The notes: a model not told the origin generated them from the letters alone. A stretch of DNA of 29,480 bases from an uncultured Eubacteriales bacterium (GCA_900548855.1 URMF01000041.1:1-29480); one strand, 5' to 3'; positions 15,238-23,374 are shown, counted from the first letter of the stretch. Numbers and translations are program-made.

Positions 15238-15759
15238 TCAAGAGGCAGAAGCCATCTCCTTGAGCGTTATCCGATGCTCAATATAATCCTCTACTTCATC
15301 TTTTTCCATCTTTAAACTGATTGCAAATTCTCCATACAGACTGTCCTGTGCCTGTTTTAAATATCTTTCATCACAGGCAGACATCTTCTTACCCTGTGCC
15401 AAACGTTCTTTTTTTCTTTTCACAACTGTATTAATAATCCGAACCAATTCCCTACAGTCACAGGATTTTAAGGCTTCTTTATAAGCCAATTCCCTGTGCT
15501 TATCATCCGCTACTTCAATCCGTTCCACGCTCTTCATTTCATCAATCAAATTACAAGCATCTTGTCTGCTAATTACCGGTCTCATAACAACCTTCCGATT
15601 ATCCACAGGTGTAAATACTCTGCTTCCTTTTGTGTAAAGTGGTAAAAGTGTATAATATTCCTTATTACTATCAATCCCACTCAGATTCATTGGACCAATT
15701 TCCTCTACTCTGCATACACCATTCATACCATAAACGACATACTCTCCAATTTTAAACAT
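15238..15759 (-). CDS. CarD/CdnL-family transcription regulator
   Basis: A 173-residue protein. The N-terminal domain (about 1-65) has the CarD/TRCF RNA-polymerase-interaction fold: FKIGEYVVYGMNGVCRVEEI, then KEYYTLLPLY and the P-V-D-N-R-K-V-V-M-R-P strand. The C-terminal two thirds are helical and basic (VVKRKKERLAQGKKMSACDE, YLKQAQDSLYGE), as in CdnL proteins, where they contact DNA at the promoter fork. These proteins bind the beta subunit and stabilise open complexes, often at rRNA promoters. GAGGAG is four bases before ATG. The gene is a single unit with its own promoter and terminator. Confidence 0.9.
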   Translation of the reverse strand: MFKIGEYVVYGMNGVCRVEEIGPMNLSGIDSNKEYYTLLPLYTKGSRVFTPVDNRKVVMRPVISRQDACNLIDEMKSVERIEVADDKHRELAYKEALKSCDCRELVRIINTVVKRKKERLAQGKKMSACDERYLKQAQDSLYGEFAISLKMEKDEVEDYIEHRITLKEMASAS

Positions 15760-15807
15760 TTTACTCCTCTCTTTCTAAAATTTAACCAACACCTTACAAC
15801 TGCTATT

Positions 15808-15836
15808 ATCATAGCAAATTATATATATTTTTGTAA
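15808..15836 (-). promoter_or_regulatory. Promoter of the CarD-family gene
   Basis: Minus strand: TTACAA (15836-15831), 17-base spacer, TATGAT (15813-15808), about 50 bases before the start. Confidence 0.65.
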
Positions 15837-15846
15837 GTTTTTTTTT

Positions 15847-15895
15847 CAAATTTCTAATTTTTCTGCGTTTTTCACACTCCAGAAATTAGAAATTG
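15847..15895. promoter_or_regulatory. Imperfect inverted repeat upstream of the carD promoter
   Basis: CAAATTTCTAATTTTTCTG and CAGAAATTAGAAATTG pair with a few-base bulge around a 14-base loop. It begins 11 bases upstream of the -35, so an activator or repressor site or AT-rich UP element is possible. Confidence 0.35.
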
Positions 15896-16034
15896 TGCAT
15901 TTTTACAACATTTGACAAATTCTTCATTGGTGTAACTTTCTAATACTATTCTGCCACATATTTACACATTTTATACAAATTTCTGGTAAAAAGTAATACT
16001 ATCATCCTTTTAAAAACTGCATGCAGGAACACTC

Positions 16035-16075
16035 AAAAATGGTCCACCGAACCTTTTCCTCCTATGCTTGGCAAC
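16035..16075 (-). repeat. Dispersed terminator-associated element, copy C
   Basis: AAAATGGTCCACCGAACCTT followed by TTCCTCCTATGCTTGGCAAC. It is the most diverged copy: one base change breaks the small hairpin. On the minus strand it directly follows the terminator of the 76-residue gene. Confidence 0.8.
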
Positions 16076-16111
16076 AAAAAATCAGGCAGGATATACCTTG
16101 TATATCCTGCC
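16076..16111 (-). terminator. Terminator of the 76-residue protein gene
   Basis: Minus strand: GGCAGGATATAC and GTATATCCTGCC form a perfect 12-bp stem with a 3-base loop, followed by TGATTTTTT. A second small hairpin (GTGTGG / CCACAC, 16125-16141) lies just before it. Confidence 0.9.
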
Positions 16112-16163
16112 CAAAAGAGAGGAGGTGTGGCGAAACCACACATTATGTAAATCTGCAATTCTA

Positions 16164-16394
16164 TTATTTTACATCCTTACCACTGAGCCGCTTACGGCTC
16201 ATCATATCATCCGGAAGTGCATTATGTTCTTTGTATTTGAAATATTCATACGAACTGCACTCTACAAACTCAGCCCGGGGCTGAACCTGCAAAATCTGCT
16301 TAATTTCCTTTGTACTGCAGGCTGCAACTGCATCTCCTGAATACGGGTCAAATACAATATAATTCTTTTCTTCTTTCTTTCCAAACAATCCCAT
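16164..16394 (-). CDS. 76-residue protein of unknown function
   Basis: A small cytoplasmic-looking protein starting MGLFGKKEEKNYIVFDPYSG and ending in a basic MSRKRLSGKDVK tail. AGAGGAGG lies eight bases before ATG, a consensus promoter lies upstream and a strong terminator downstream, so it is very likely a real single-gene unit. The N-terminal MGLFGKK could act as a weak membrane-contact patch. There is no signal peptide or membrane helix. Two cysteines are spaced widely. No family recognised. Confidence 0.75.
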   Translation of the reverse strand: MGLFGKKEEKNYIVFDPYSGDAVAACSTKEIKQILQVQPRAEFVECSSYEYFKYKEHNALPDDMMSRKRLSGKDVK

Positions 16395-16713
16395 ATACGC
16401 GCCTCCTCTTCCTGTAACTCAACTTAGTCTGTCTTTCCAACCCTTATTTATAAATATTATACTATAACATTTGGTAACTTTCAACAATATTATCACTTTT
16501 TTCAAGACATCCTTTCCTTTTTATATAAATGTTATAATACTTTTTGTATATTTTACCCAATAAATCCTATAGAAAAATACTTTTTCAAGGTATTTTCTTT
16601 CTTTTAACATAAAAATAAATCTATTTTTTGTGTTTTTGCACAATCAAACTATACAAGTTGCCAATTCCATTTTATAAAACGAAAAAGCCTCTTCTCATTC
16701 CCCCGTCTGGCAC
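16395..16713. other. 319-base intergenic region
   Basis: AT-rich. It contains the promoter of the 76-residue gene at 16456-16484. No clear terminator follows the DUF4130 gene; only a short GCC/GGC stem before TTTTT on the minus strand (about 16685-16712). No gene is seen. Confidence 0.5.
16456..16484 (-). promoter_or_regulatory. Promoter of the 76-residue protein gene
   Basis: Minus strand: TTGAAA (16484-16479), exactly 17 bases, TATAAT (16461-16456). Near consensus. Confidence 0.8.
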
Positions 16714-17475
16714 TCAATGAAATTCAGTCATGTAAGTGCGATAACGCAGGGCGCACATATTTCTCTGACACTTATAATTTTTCCTCTCCTCAATGGCAAT
16801 TGTACGAAAAAATGTTTTCCACAATTCCTCATATTCAGAGATACGTCTATACCCCCATATTCTGTCAAGCACAGCTTTCTCAAGAGGTGCCAGATACCAC
16901 TGCCGTCCTTTTTCGTGAAACAGCCCCATCTCATGCGTTTCATCCAGTATTACAAAATGCTCTTCTGGAAAACGGTCCGAAAAATGATATGCCAGTATGG
17001 GCAATACCTGGTTTTTGGGACGGATTTGGGAAATCAGAATCCCCGCCTCCGATTCATGAAACCGCACAAATTCACGAAAGGAATGGGCTTCATTCCATAC
17101 ATTTCTCTTAAGCTCATACAGTCTGCACACGGCATTATTACCATGCATATACACCGCACTGCTTTTGTAACGGAAGCCCAGCTTTAAGAAACGGTAAATT
17201 GCATCAATTTTATCCTTTTCATAGGACAGGGATGCCTTATATATCATATCGTAGGCCTCCTGGCCGATTTTGCCCCTGACGGAACGCGCAACCTTAACTG
17301 CCTTCTCCAAATCTGTCTGTACATAAACATAATCCGCAAAAAGCTGCATTTCATGATACGGCTCCGCCTGTATGGATAACCGGCTATCCGGAATATTTGC
17401 CGCCCATGCATCATATATTGCTGTAAAAATTCCATCCGGCGTATCCTCGCATAAATAAATAATCTGATTTTCCAT
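16714..17475 (-). CDS. DUF4130 / TIGR03915-type putative DNA-metabolism protein
   Basis: A 253-residue protein recognised from its start (IIYLCEDTPDGIFTAIYDAW), from FRYKSSAVYMHG-like and FREFVRFHE segments, and from its place directly after a radical SAM/HhH protein. From memory this pairing is TIGR03915 with TIGR03916. In other bacteria DUF4130 is often fused to a uracil-DNA-glycosylase-like domain; that domain is absent here. Biochemical activity has not been clear to me from the family; a role in DNA repair or modification is inferred from partner and SOS-like control. It starts 12 bases after its partner (GGGAG, nine bases before ATG). It ends with a Cys/Arg-rich segment (CQRNMCALRYR). 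Confidence 0.8.
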   Translation of the reverse strand: MENQIIYLCEDTPDGIFTAIYDAWAANIPDSRLSIQAEPYHEMQLFADYVYVQTDLEKAVKVARSVRGKIGQEAYDMIYKASLSYEKDKIDAIYRFLKLGFRYKSSAVYMHGNNAVCRLYELKRNVWNEAHSFREFVRFHESEAGILISQIRPKNQVLPILAYHFSDRFPEEHFVILDETHEMGLFHEKGRQWYLAPLEKAVLDRIWGYRRISEYEELWKTFFRTIAIEERKNYKCQRNMCALRYRTYMTEFH

Positions 17476-17487
17476 AGCTTATCTCCC

Positions 17488-18954
17488 TCAAAGACTGCCG
17501 GCTAACGGCATGGTGTCATCAAACAATGACAGCTGTTTAAAGGTTGTGTTGTATTCCAGCTCCCAGTTCTTTTTCCTGTCCAGTTCCAATATTCTTCTTG
17601 TAATATAGTCTTGATCAATCCTTGTCTGATACATCATCCTTCCATTGCAGGTGATAAAATAATGTGCTCTTTTTAATACTACGCCGATTCTTTTCAAACC
17701 GTCAAAATCCAGTCTGGTACTTTTCCTTGCCATCAGTATGCGCCTTGCAGATTTTACCCCGACTCCCGGAATCCGTAGCAGCATCTCATAGGATGCGCTA
17801 TTAATTTCCACAGGAAAATATTCCAGATGCCGCAATGCCCATTCACACTTGGGGTCCAGATAAACATTAAAGTTCGGGCGATCTTCAGAAAGCAGTTCTC
17901 CGGCTTCAAAACCGTAAAAGCGAAGCAGCCAGTCAGCCTGGTACAACCGATGTTCCCGCAACAGCGGCGGCTTTGTTCCCAATGCCGGCAGATTGCTATC
18001 TTCATTCAATGCTACATACGCAGAATAAAATACTCTTTTTAAATCATACTGCTTATATAATGCCTGGGCCACCGTGAGAATCTGGTAATCATTCTCCGGG
18101 GTAGCCCCTACTATCATCTGGGTACTCTGCCCCGCCGGAACGAATTTGCTCCGGCTGCGGGGCAAAAGTGCTGTCCGGCTGTCTTTCACCTGCTTCTCTA
18201 ATAAAGCAGACTCTCCCTTGCGCAGCAGTATATCCCTCTTCCTGTCATTATCCGGAGCTTTCAGCGGAGCAAGTCCCCAGCCGTCCTTTTTTGCTGTACC
18301 GGAAGCTGTACCAATTCTGTGTATTCCACTCCTATTCTCCAATCCAATCCCCTGCTGAATCTGTCTCATAGGGGCCAGTATTGTCTGCCTGGTCTTGTTA
18401 GGCGCCAGTTCCTTCAGTCCTGCTGCTGTGGGAAGCTCCAGATTAGTGCTCATACGGTCTGCCAAAAAGCCCACCATCTCAATAATCCGGGGCTCGGCCC
18501 CCGGTATCGTCTTCACATGAATATAACCGTTAAAATGATGAACCTCCCGCAGAAGATGAAGGGCTATATAAATCTCCTCCATAGTCTGGGTCGGGTTCTT
18601 TCGGATACCAGAGCTTAAAAACAGACCTTCAATATAATTGCGCCGATAAAACTGCATCGTCAGCTCACATATCTCCTCTGGAGTAAAAGAGGTTCTAAGT
18701 GTATCATTAGACTTCCGGTTCAGACAGTATTTGCAGTCATAGATGCATTCGTTGGTATACAAAATCTTCAGCAGGGAAATGCACCTTCCATCCGCCGCAA
18801 AGCTATGACAGATTCCGCAGGCTGCGGTATTACCCATTGCGCCTGGCTTTCCCTTACGCTCCACACCACTGGAGGTACAGGCAACATCATACTTTGCCGC
18901 ATCTGATAAAATGGTAAGTTTCTCCTCTAAGGACAAATCATTTATAACCGTCAT
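17488..18954 (-). CDS. Putative DNA repair/modification radical SAM protein (TIGR03916-like)
   Basis: A 488-residue protein. The radical SAM cluster motif is C70-x3-C74-x2-C77 (CIYDCKYC), preceded by further cysteines at 46, 49 and 58 that could bind a second metal site. The TIM-barrel core continues with FLSSGI and HVKTIPGA. A helix-hairpin-helix DNA-binding motif lies at about 394-406 (RIPGVGVKSARRI). Together they suggest SAM-radical chemistry on DNA; substrate unknown. I choose MTVINDLSLEEKL at 18954, since AATGGAGAATGTT puts GGAG six bases before it. ATGs at 18975, 18972 and 18966 crowd the operator. The promoter carries two LexA-like boxes, which supports a damage-repair role for this and the following DUF4130 gene. 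Confidence 0.88.
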   Translation of the reverse strand: MTVINDLSLEEKLTILSDAAKYDVACTSSGVERKGKPGAMGNTAACGICHSFAADGRCISLLKILYTNECIYDCKYCLNRKSNDTLRTSFTPEEICELTMQFYRRNYIEGLFLSSGIRKNPTQTMEEIYIALHLLREVHHFNGYIHVKTIPGAEPRIIEMVGFLADRMSTNLELPTAAGLKELAPNKTRQTILAPMRQIQQGIGLENRSGIHRIGTASGTAKKDGWGLAPLKAPDNDRKRDILLRKGESALLEKQVKDSRTALLPRSRSKFVPAGQSTQMIVGATPENDYQILTVAQALYKQYDLKRVFYSAYVALNEDSNLPALGTKPPLLREHRLYQADWLLRFYGFEAGELLSEDRPNFNVYLDPKCEWALRHLEYFPVEINSASYEMLLRIPGVGVKSARRILMARKSTRLDFDGLKRIGVVLKRAHYFITCNGRMMYQTRIDQDYITRRILELDRKKNWELEYNTTFKQLSLFDDTMPLAGSL

Positions 18955-18977
18955 AACATTCTCCATTCCCATCATCA

Positions 18978-19003
18978 GAACATAAGTTCTCGAATATATG
19001 TTC
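18978..19003. promoter_or_regulatory. Two adjacent LexA (SOS) box-like operators
   Basis: Box 1 is GAACATAAGTTC (18978-18989), a perfect GAAC-N4-GTTC with matching outer A/T. Box 2 is GAATATATGTTC (18992-19003), one base from the pattern. Centres are 14 bases apart. Both lie just downstream of the -10, where a repressor would block initiation. The Firmicute LexA/DinR consensus is GAAC-N4-GTTC. Confidence 0.75.
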
Positions 19004-19004
19004 T

Positions 19005-19032
19005 ATTATAGCAGTTTTTTTTTATAATACAA
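19005..19032 (-). promoter_or_regulatory. Promoter of the radical SAM/DUF4130 pair
   Basis: Minus strand: TTGTAT (19032-19027), 16-base spacer with an A-run, TATAAT (19010-19005), directly abutting the LexA-like boxes. Confidence 0.7.
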
Positions 19033-19055
19033 GCCTTAATTGAGACAAAACATAC

Positions 19056-19106
19056 AAAAAGCATGACAAGAGAATCCTCATCTGGTTCCCTTATCATGCT
19101 TTTTTA
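19056..19106. terminator. Bidirectional terminator, end of the ZIP gene
   Basis: AAAAAGCATGA and TCATGCTTTTTT pair, with further AAG/CTT and GAA/TTC pairs inside. A/T-runs flank it on both sides. On the minus strand it ends the ZIP gene before the radical SAM promoter. Confidence 0.75.
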
Positions 19107-19201
19107 ATCTCTTATATGCACTCCTACACTTTTCAGTCAAATAACCATGCGAGCATGGCTGCTTGGCTCGTTGCCTGCAGAAATAAACCTATAAACCTGT
19201 A

Positions 19202-19957
19202 TCAGCCTATCAGGGTGTCCATAACCAGCATCACCACAAAACCTGCCAGCAGTGAATAGGTTGCCACCCGCTCGTAACCATGGCTGTGGGTTTCCGGTAT
19301 CATTTCATCACTGATGATATATAGCATCGTCCCTCCCGCAAAGGCCAGCGCAAAAGGAAGAATATGCTCCGATACCACCGCCACATAGAAGCCGATAAAG
19401 GTTCCTGCCACCTCTATCAGACCGGTGACTGCCGCCAAAAGAAATGCCCGGCTTCTCTTTACTCCCGCCATCACCAGCGGCGACACAGTAATGATTCCCT
19501 CCGGAATATTCTGCAGGGCAATTCCTACTGCCACAGTCAACGCGGCATGAATATCCTCCCCGGCAAAGCCAACTCCCGCTGCCATGCCCTCCGGCAGGTT
19601 ATGTATGGCAACTGCCAGCATAAAAAGCAATGCTCCATCCAGCTTCTTATTGTGTTCATGTGCCTCAATATCCACGCCTGACAGCTTGTGTAAATGAGGT
19701 GTTATCCTGTCCATGGCATTCAGAAACAATGCGCCCGCAAAAATCCCTGCCACCGGCAGCCATATTTTACTGTTATCTACACTGTCTACGGCAGGCAAGA
19801 TTAATCCTATTACTGCTGCTGCCAGCATAATTCCCGCTGCAAAACTCAAAATGACATCATTTACCCTGTGGGATACATTGTAAAAGAAAAAACCAATCAG
19901 CGCTCCAATTATGGTGGCGCCGCCTACACCCAATGCAGTCAATAATATTACCCTCAT
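19202..19957 (-). CDS. ZIP-family divalent metal transporter
   Basis: A 251-residue membrane protein with about eight hydrophobic helices. The ZIP metal-site motifs are present: AVAIHNLPEGMAAG and IALQNIPEGI, the two binding helices, with a variable acidic/His region between helices (DIEAHEHNKK). DEMIPETHSHGYER near the end is also typical of bacterial ZupT-like proteins. These move zinc or other divalent cations, usually inward. The specific metal is not visible. AAGGAG lies six bases before ATG. It follows the DUF3877-like gene by 31 bases, so the two probably form one transcript; no Fur or Zur box is obvious. Confidence 0.92.
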   Translation of the reverse strand: MRVILLTALGVGGATIIGALIGFFFYNVSHRVNDVILSFAAGIMLAAAVIGLILPAVDSVDNSKIWLPVAGIFAGALFLNAMDRITPHLHKLSGVDIEAHEHNKKLDGALLFMLAVAIHNLPEGMAAGVGFAGEDIHAALTVAVGIALQNIPEGIITVSPLVMAGVKRSRAFLLAAVTGLIEVAGTFIGFYVAVVSEHILPFALAFAGGTMLYIISDEMIPETHSHGYERVATYSLLAGFVVMLVMDTLIG

Positions 19958-19988
19958 AACATCTCCTTATATCTTTCCCATATCAAAT

Positions 19989-20522
19989 CTAAAAGCCAAA
20001 CTCCTCATAATCCTCCGCCGTATACCGATGGTAAATCACATGCTCGGCTTCTACGGAAATACAATATCTGTAGTTATCCGGTTCCCCATTTTCAAAATAA
20101 ACCAGATAATCAAATTCTCCGTTTTCCATTTTCTCCACATGAACCTGCTTTGAATGCTTGTAAAACTGTTCAAGCACCTCGTCCAGAACAGCCCCGTGCT
20201 TCCTTACCGTTCCAATCAAATCTGCAAGAAAACCTTCTGCATTCATATGATTATGAATATATTCTGTGCCATCCGGAGGTACTGCTATACAGAAACGTTC
20301 CCCTTTATTCGTAATTGTCACGCCTCCCAGATGTTCTCTTGTATCCGCCACAAAGGCCTGCAGCTTCTGCTTCATTTCCTCTGTTCCACAGTCTGTCCCA
20401 AGAAAACGGTTCAAGGATGATAAGGGATAATACAGTCTCACCGTTTCTTTTAAATATCCCAGCTTTAACTGCTGTTCCTCAATGGCATCGATAATATTAC
20501 GCTCCAGCTTTCCACAATTCAT
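19989..20522 (-). CDS. DUF3877-like protein
   Basis: A 177-residue soluble protein starting MNCGKLERNIIDAIEEQQLK and continuing LGYLKETVRLYYPLSSLNRF. I recall this pattern from DUF3877, an uncharacterised family found mainly in Lachnospiraceae; the recognition is from memory and moderate. The middle (GGVTITNKGERFCIAVPPDG) and end (FDYLVYFENGEPDNYRYCIS) look like beta strands. No catalytic motif is seen. Ribosome site GGAGG about 11 bases upstream. It heads a short operon with the ZIP transporter, but nothing ties the two functionally. Confidence 0.75.
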   Translation of the reverse strand: MNCGKLERNIIDAIEEQQLKLGYLKETVRLYYPLSSLNRFLGTDCGTEEMKQKLQAFVADTREHLGGVTITNKGERFCIAVPPDGTEYIHNHMNAEGFLADLIGTVRKHGAVLDEVLEQFYKHSKQVHVEKMENGEFDYLVYFENGEPDNYRYCISVEAEHVIYHRYTAEDYEEFGF

Positions 20523-20574
20523 ATTGTCACTTTTTCCTCCAAACCTATTACGAAAGTATGCTTTAATCCGTTAC

Positions 20575-20603
20575 AGTATAATGCCTGGCTTAAAATATTA
20601 CAA
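20575..20603 (-). promoter_or_regulatory. Promoter of the DUF3877-ZIP operon
   Basis: Minus strand: TTGTAA (20603-20598), 17 bases, TATACT (20580-20575), 53 bases before the start. Confidence 0.65.
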
Positions 20604-20635
20604 GATGCTTTTTTATTATATTTTCTCAATAAACC

Positions 20636-22222
20636 TTACAACAACGGTGCTATAGTCTTTGCGATACAGCCCGTCACCTTCACCGACCATTTTTCCATGC
20701 GGATAGTCTCTCTCGTCACCTTCCGGCACTTTGCCAGCGTGGCTTGAAAATCCTTTTCAATATCGGAAATACACGGTGTATGGCACATATAGGTTGCACA
20801 TTCAAAATGATGATAAAAACTCCGGTAGTCCAGATTAATCGTGCCCACTACTGCCTTACAGTCATCACTCACAAATACCTTCGCATGGACAAACCCCGGT
20901 GTGTACTCATAAATCTGCACCCCGGATTCCAGCAGAGCCGCATAATGCGTCTTCGCCAGCGCATATGGAATCCTTTTATCCGGAATACCCGGCAGAATAA
21001 TCTTCACATCAATTCCACGCTCTGCTGCAAACTGGAGTGCCGCCTTCATTTCTCCATCTAAAATCAGATACGGAGACATTATATGAACATATCTGTGGGA
21101 CTGGTTCAAAATATCCATGTACACCCGTTCCCCCACTTTATCCCGGTCAAGGGGATAATCCCCAAAGGGAAGCACATACCCCTTCGCACTTATGGCTTTT
21201 TCAGCTGGATAATCCAGATATTTCTGAAATTCCGGCACCTTCTCATCCAGATTCCACATCTGCAAAAACATCAGTGTAAAGCTGGCTGCCGCTTCTCCCT
21301 GGAGCATGACTGCCGTATCCTTCCAATGTCCGTACTTTTCCTCATGATTAATATACTGGTCTGCCAGATTTATCCCACCGTTAAACGCGGTATGTCCATC
21401 AATAACCAGAATCTTCCGGTGGTCCCGGTAATTATAGTGGGTCGATATAAATGGTTTTAAAGGCGCAAACATTTTACACTGTATTCCCAATTTCTGCAGC
21501 CGTTTCGGATAATCATGAGGCAGGGTAGAAAACTCACAGGTGCCGTCATAGAGCATTTTGACCTCTACACCCTCCGCAGCCTTCTCTGCCAGTATTTCCA
21601 GAACCTTTCCCCACATCAATCCTTCCTGCACAATAAAATATTCCAAAAAAATAAAATGCTCTGCCTTTTTCAGCTGCTTTAAAAGCTCTTCAAATTTGTC
21701 CTCCCCGAGGGGGAAGTACGTCACTTCCGTATTGTGATACACCGGATAACAGCCCGTCCTGCCAATATAACGCACCAGTGCTGCACTCTCAGGATTTTCC
21801 TCCACCAGTCCTTTTAAGGCTTCCTCTGACTGTGGAATACTTTTCCTGGTCTCCTCTATCAGCTGCTGCAGTCTTACTTTAATGGCACGATGTCCCATTT
21901 CAATCCGTGTATAGAGCAGAAACATTGTCCCAAATACCGGTAACAGCATAATCACCATCAGCCAGGTAAGCTTTACTTCTGCATCAAAATCACAGTTAAA
22001 CAGATACAGTACCATTATCACTATAAATACAACAGAAATTCCCATATATTGTGGCAAAAATTCACTAAACCATAAAAAAGCACTGAGCAGGATAAATACC
22101 TGTATCAGAAACAGCAACAGAATCAGTCCCAAACGGCTAAACACAATATTGACCAATATATTGATCAATCCCTTCTTACCCTTTCTCAAAAGATGCATTC
22201 CCATGCTTTCTTCTTTTTCCAT
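20636..22222 (-). CDS. cls: Cardiolipin synthase (phospholipase D family)
   Basis: A 528-residue protein. Two N-terminal membrane helices span about 30-55 and 60-77, with another hydrophobic stretch at about 86-104. Two HKD motifs follow: H268-R-K270-x4-D275 (HRKILVID) and H446-A-K448-x4-D453 (HAKVFVSD), each followed by the GG/G and N residues of the family. It should condense two phosphatidylglycerols to cardiolipin at the membrane. Start is ATG 22222, eight bases after AGGAGG; the TTG one codon upstream is less likely. It is the last gene of the plsY-glycosyltransferase-cls set, 30 bases after the glycosyltransferase. No convincing terminator follows. Confidence 0.94.
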   Translation of the reverse strand: MEKEESMGMHLLRKGKKGLINILVNIVFSRLGLILLLFLIQVFILLSAFLWFSEFLPQYMGISVVFIVIMVLYLFNCDFDAEVKLTWLMVIMLLPVFGTMFLLYTRIEMGHRAIKVRLQQLIEETRKSIPQSEEALKGLVEENPESAALVRYIGRTGCYPVYHNTEVTYFPLGEDKFEELLKQLKKAEHFIFLEYFIVQEGLMWGKVLEILAEKAAEGVEVKMLYDGTCEFSTLPHDYPKRLQKLGIQCKMFAPLKPFISTHYNYRDHRKILVIDGHTAFNGGINLADQYINHEEKYGHWKDTAVMLQGEAAASFTLMFLQMWNLDEKVPEFQKYLDYPAEKAISAKGYVLPFGDYPLDRDKVGERVYMDILNQSHRYVHIMSPYLILDGEMKAALQFAAERGIDVKIILPGIPDKRIPYALAKTHYAALLESGVQIYEYTPGFVHAKVFVSDDCKAVVGTINLDYRSFYHHFECATYMCHTPCISDIEKDFQATLAKCRKVTRETIRMEKWSVKVTGCIAKTIAPLL

Positions 22223-22252
22223 CAACGATTCCTCCTGCTGTATGCCAGACTA

Positions 22253-23374
22253 TTATTCAGATACCCATTCCTCCAGCCAGTCACATATATCTATACTGGC
22301 GCGCCCATTTATATATGTTTTTTGCGCCCTTCTCATTTCATTTTTTACAGTATTCTTCTTTATACGCCGTATCGCAGGAATTAGCTGCCTGCGCTCATCT
22401 CTCACTGCAACACACATATGATGGTTTTCAAAAAAGCGCCGGTTTGCGGTTTCGCACCCCGGAATTGGCGATATGTGTATCAAGGAAACACCGGCAGCTG
22501 CTGCCTCCGTGGACGACAATCCGCCTGGCTTTGAAAGGAAGATATCACAAGCTTTCATATAAAGATGCATCTTTGTGGTGCTTTTTAATACATAAAGCCT
22601 CTTCACCTTTTTTGCCTTTTCTTCCAGCTTCCGATAAAGTCTCTTATTATTGCCACAGATTACAATGCATTCAGTTTTCTCATGATGTTCCATATATTTA
22701 CAGAGAAGCTGAATTGTCTGCTCCAGATTTCCCGCCCCAATACTTCCACCGGATACCAAAATATAATGCTTTTCTGATGACAGTCCAAGCATAAGCTTCG
22801 CCTGCTCCTTCGGTATATCCTCCAGAAAGGAAGTACTCACTGGTATTCCAATCGGTAACAGCTTATGCTCCGGTATTCCCCTTTTGCAAAATTCCGGTAC
22901 TAACTCCGCACTGGGAATCACATAGTAATCACAATCCGTTTCCTCAGTAAAGGGAATACAGGCATAATCCGTAGCAATAAAAACCGTCCTTGGCACCGGT
23001 ATTCCGTTTCTTTTCATACAGGTTATTACCTCTGCCGGAAATAGATGAGGCATAACCATAACGTCAACCGGATGCTCCTTCAGATACTGTCCTAACAGCA
23101 GTGCGATTTTCCGGTTGGCAAAATATACAGGCGACCGAAAGGGCAGTCTTCTATAGCCTTCCCCCAGTAAATAGATAAACCCAAACAGCCGGGGCATCTT
23201 TTGGGCAATCCCTATATAAAGGCCGCCTATACTCTTTGCCAGACCTTTACTCACTAATGTGTAAGGGTCTAATACCCCCACCTGATGTCCACGTCTTACT
23301 AATTCTTCCCATATGGCATTTCCCGCCGCATTGTGTCCGCCACCGGTACTACATGATAAAATTAATGCTTCCAT
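22253..23374 (-). CDS. UgtP/MGDG-synthase-type glycosyltransferase
   Basis: A 373-residue GT-B (GT28) enzyme. The N-terminal acceptor-side signature is LILSCSTGGGHNAAG (residues 4-18), as in UgtP and MGDG synthases. The domain includes VMVMPHLFPAEV and FIATDYACIPF. The C-terminal nucleotide-sugar domain has ILVSGGSIGAGN and SKPGGLSSTEAAAAGVSLI. Such enzymes add glucose or galactose from UDP-sugar to diacylglycerol, giving the glycolipid anchor used for lipoteichoic acid. ATG 23374 (MEALIL) matches the family start better than a GTG six codons upstream. It overlaps the plsY end by 13 bases and precedes cls, so it belongs to a lipid operon. Confidence 0.9.
   Translation of the reverse strand: MEALILSCSTGGGHNAAGNAIWEELVRRGHQVGVLDPYTLVSKGLAKSIGGLYIGIAQKMPRLFGFIYLLGEGYRRLPFRSPVYFANRKIALLLGQYLKEHPVDVMVMPHLFPAEVITCMKRNGIPVPRTVFIATDYACIPFTEETDCDYYVIPSAELVPEFCKRGIPEHKLLPIGIPVSTSFLEDIPKEQAKLMLGLSSEKHYILVSGGSIGAGNLEQTIQLLCKYMEHHEKTECIVICGNNKRLYRKLEEKAKKVKRLYVLKSTTKMHLYMKACDIFLSKPGGLSSTEAAAAGVSLIHISPIPGCETANRRFFENHHMCVAVRDERRQLIPAIRRIKKNTVKNEMRRAQKTYINGRASIDICDWLEEWVSE

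Noticed and set aside
16717..17187. 156-residue plus-strand ORF
   Set aside because: Antisense to the DUF4130 gene, which has clear family features and context.
19149..19170. CCATGC-GA-GCATGG palindrome after the ZIP gene
   Set aside because: A 2-base loop cannot fold well as RNA and no T-run follows; the real terminator is at 19056-19106.
22315..22794. 159-residue plus-strand ORF
   Set aside because: Antisense to the UgtP-type gene, no ribosome site, no family motif.
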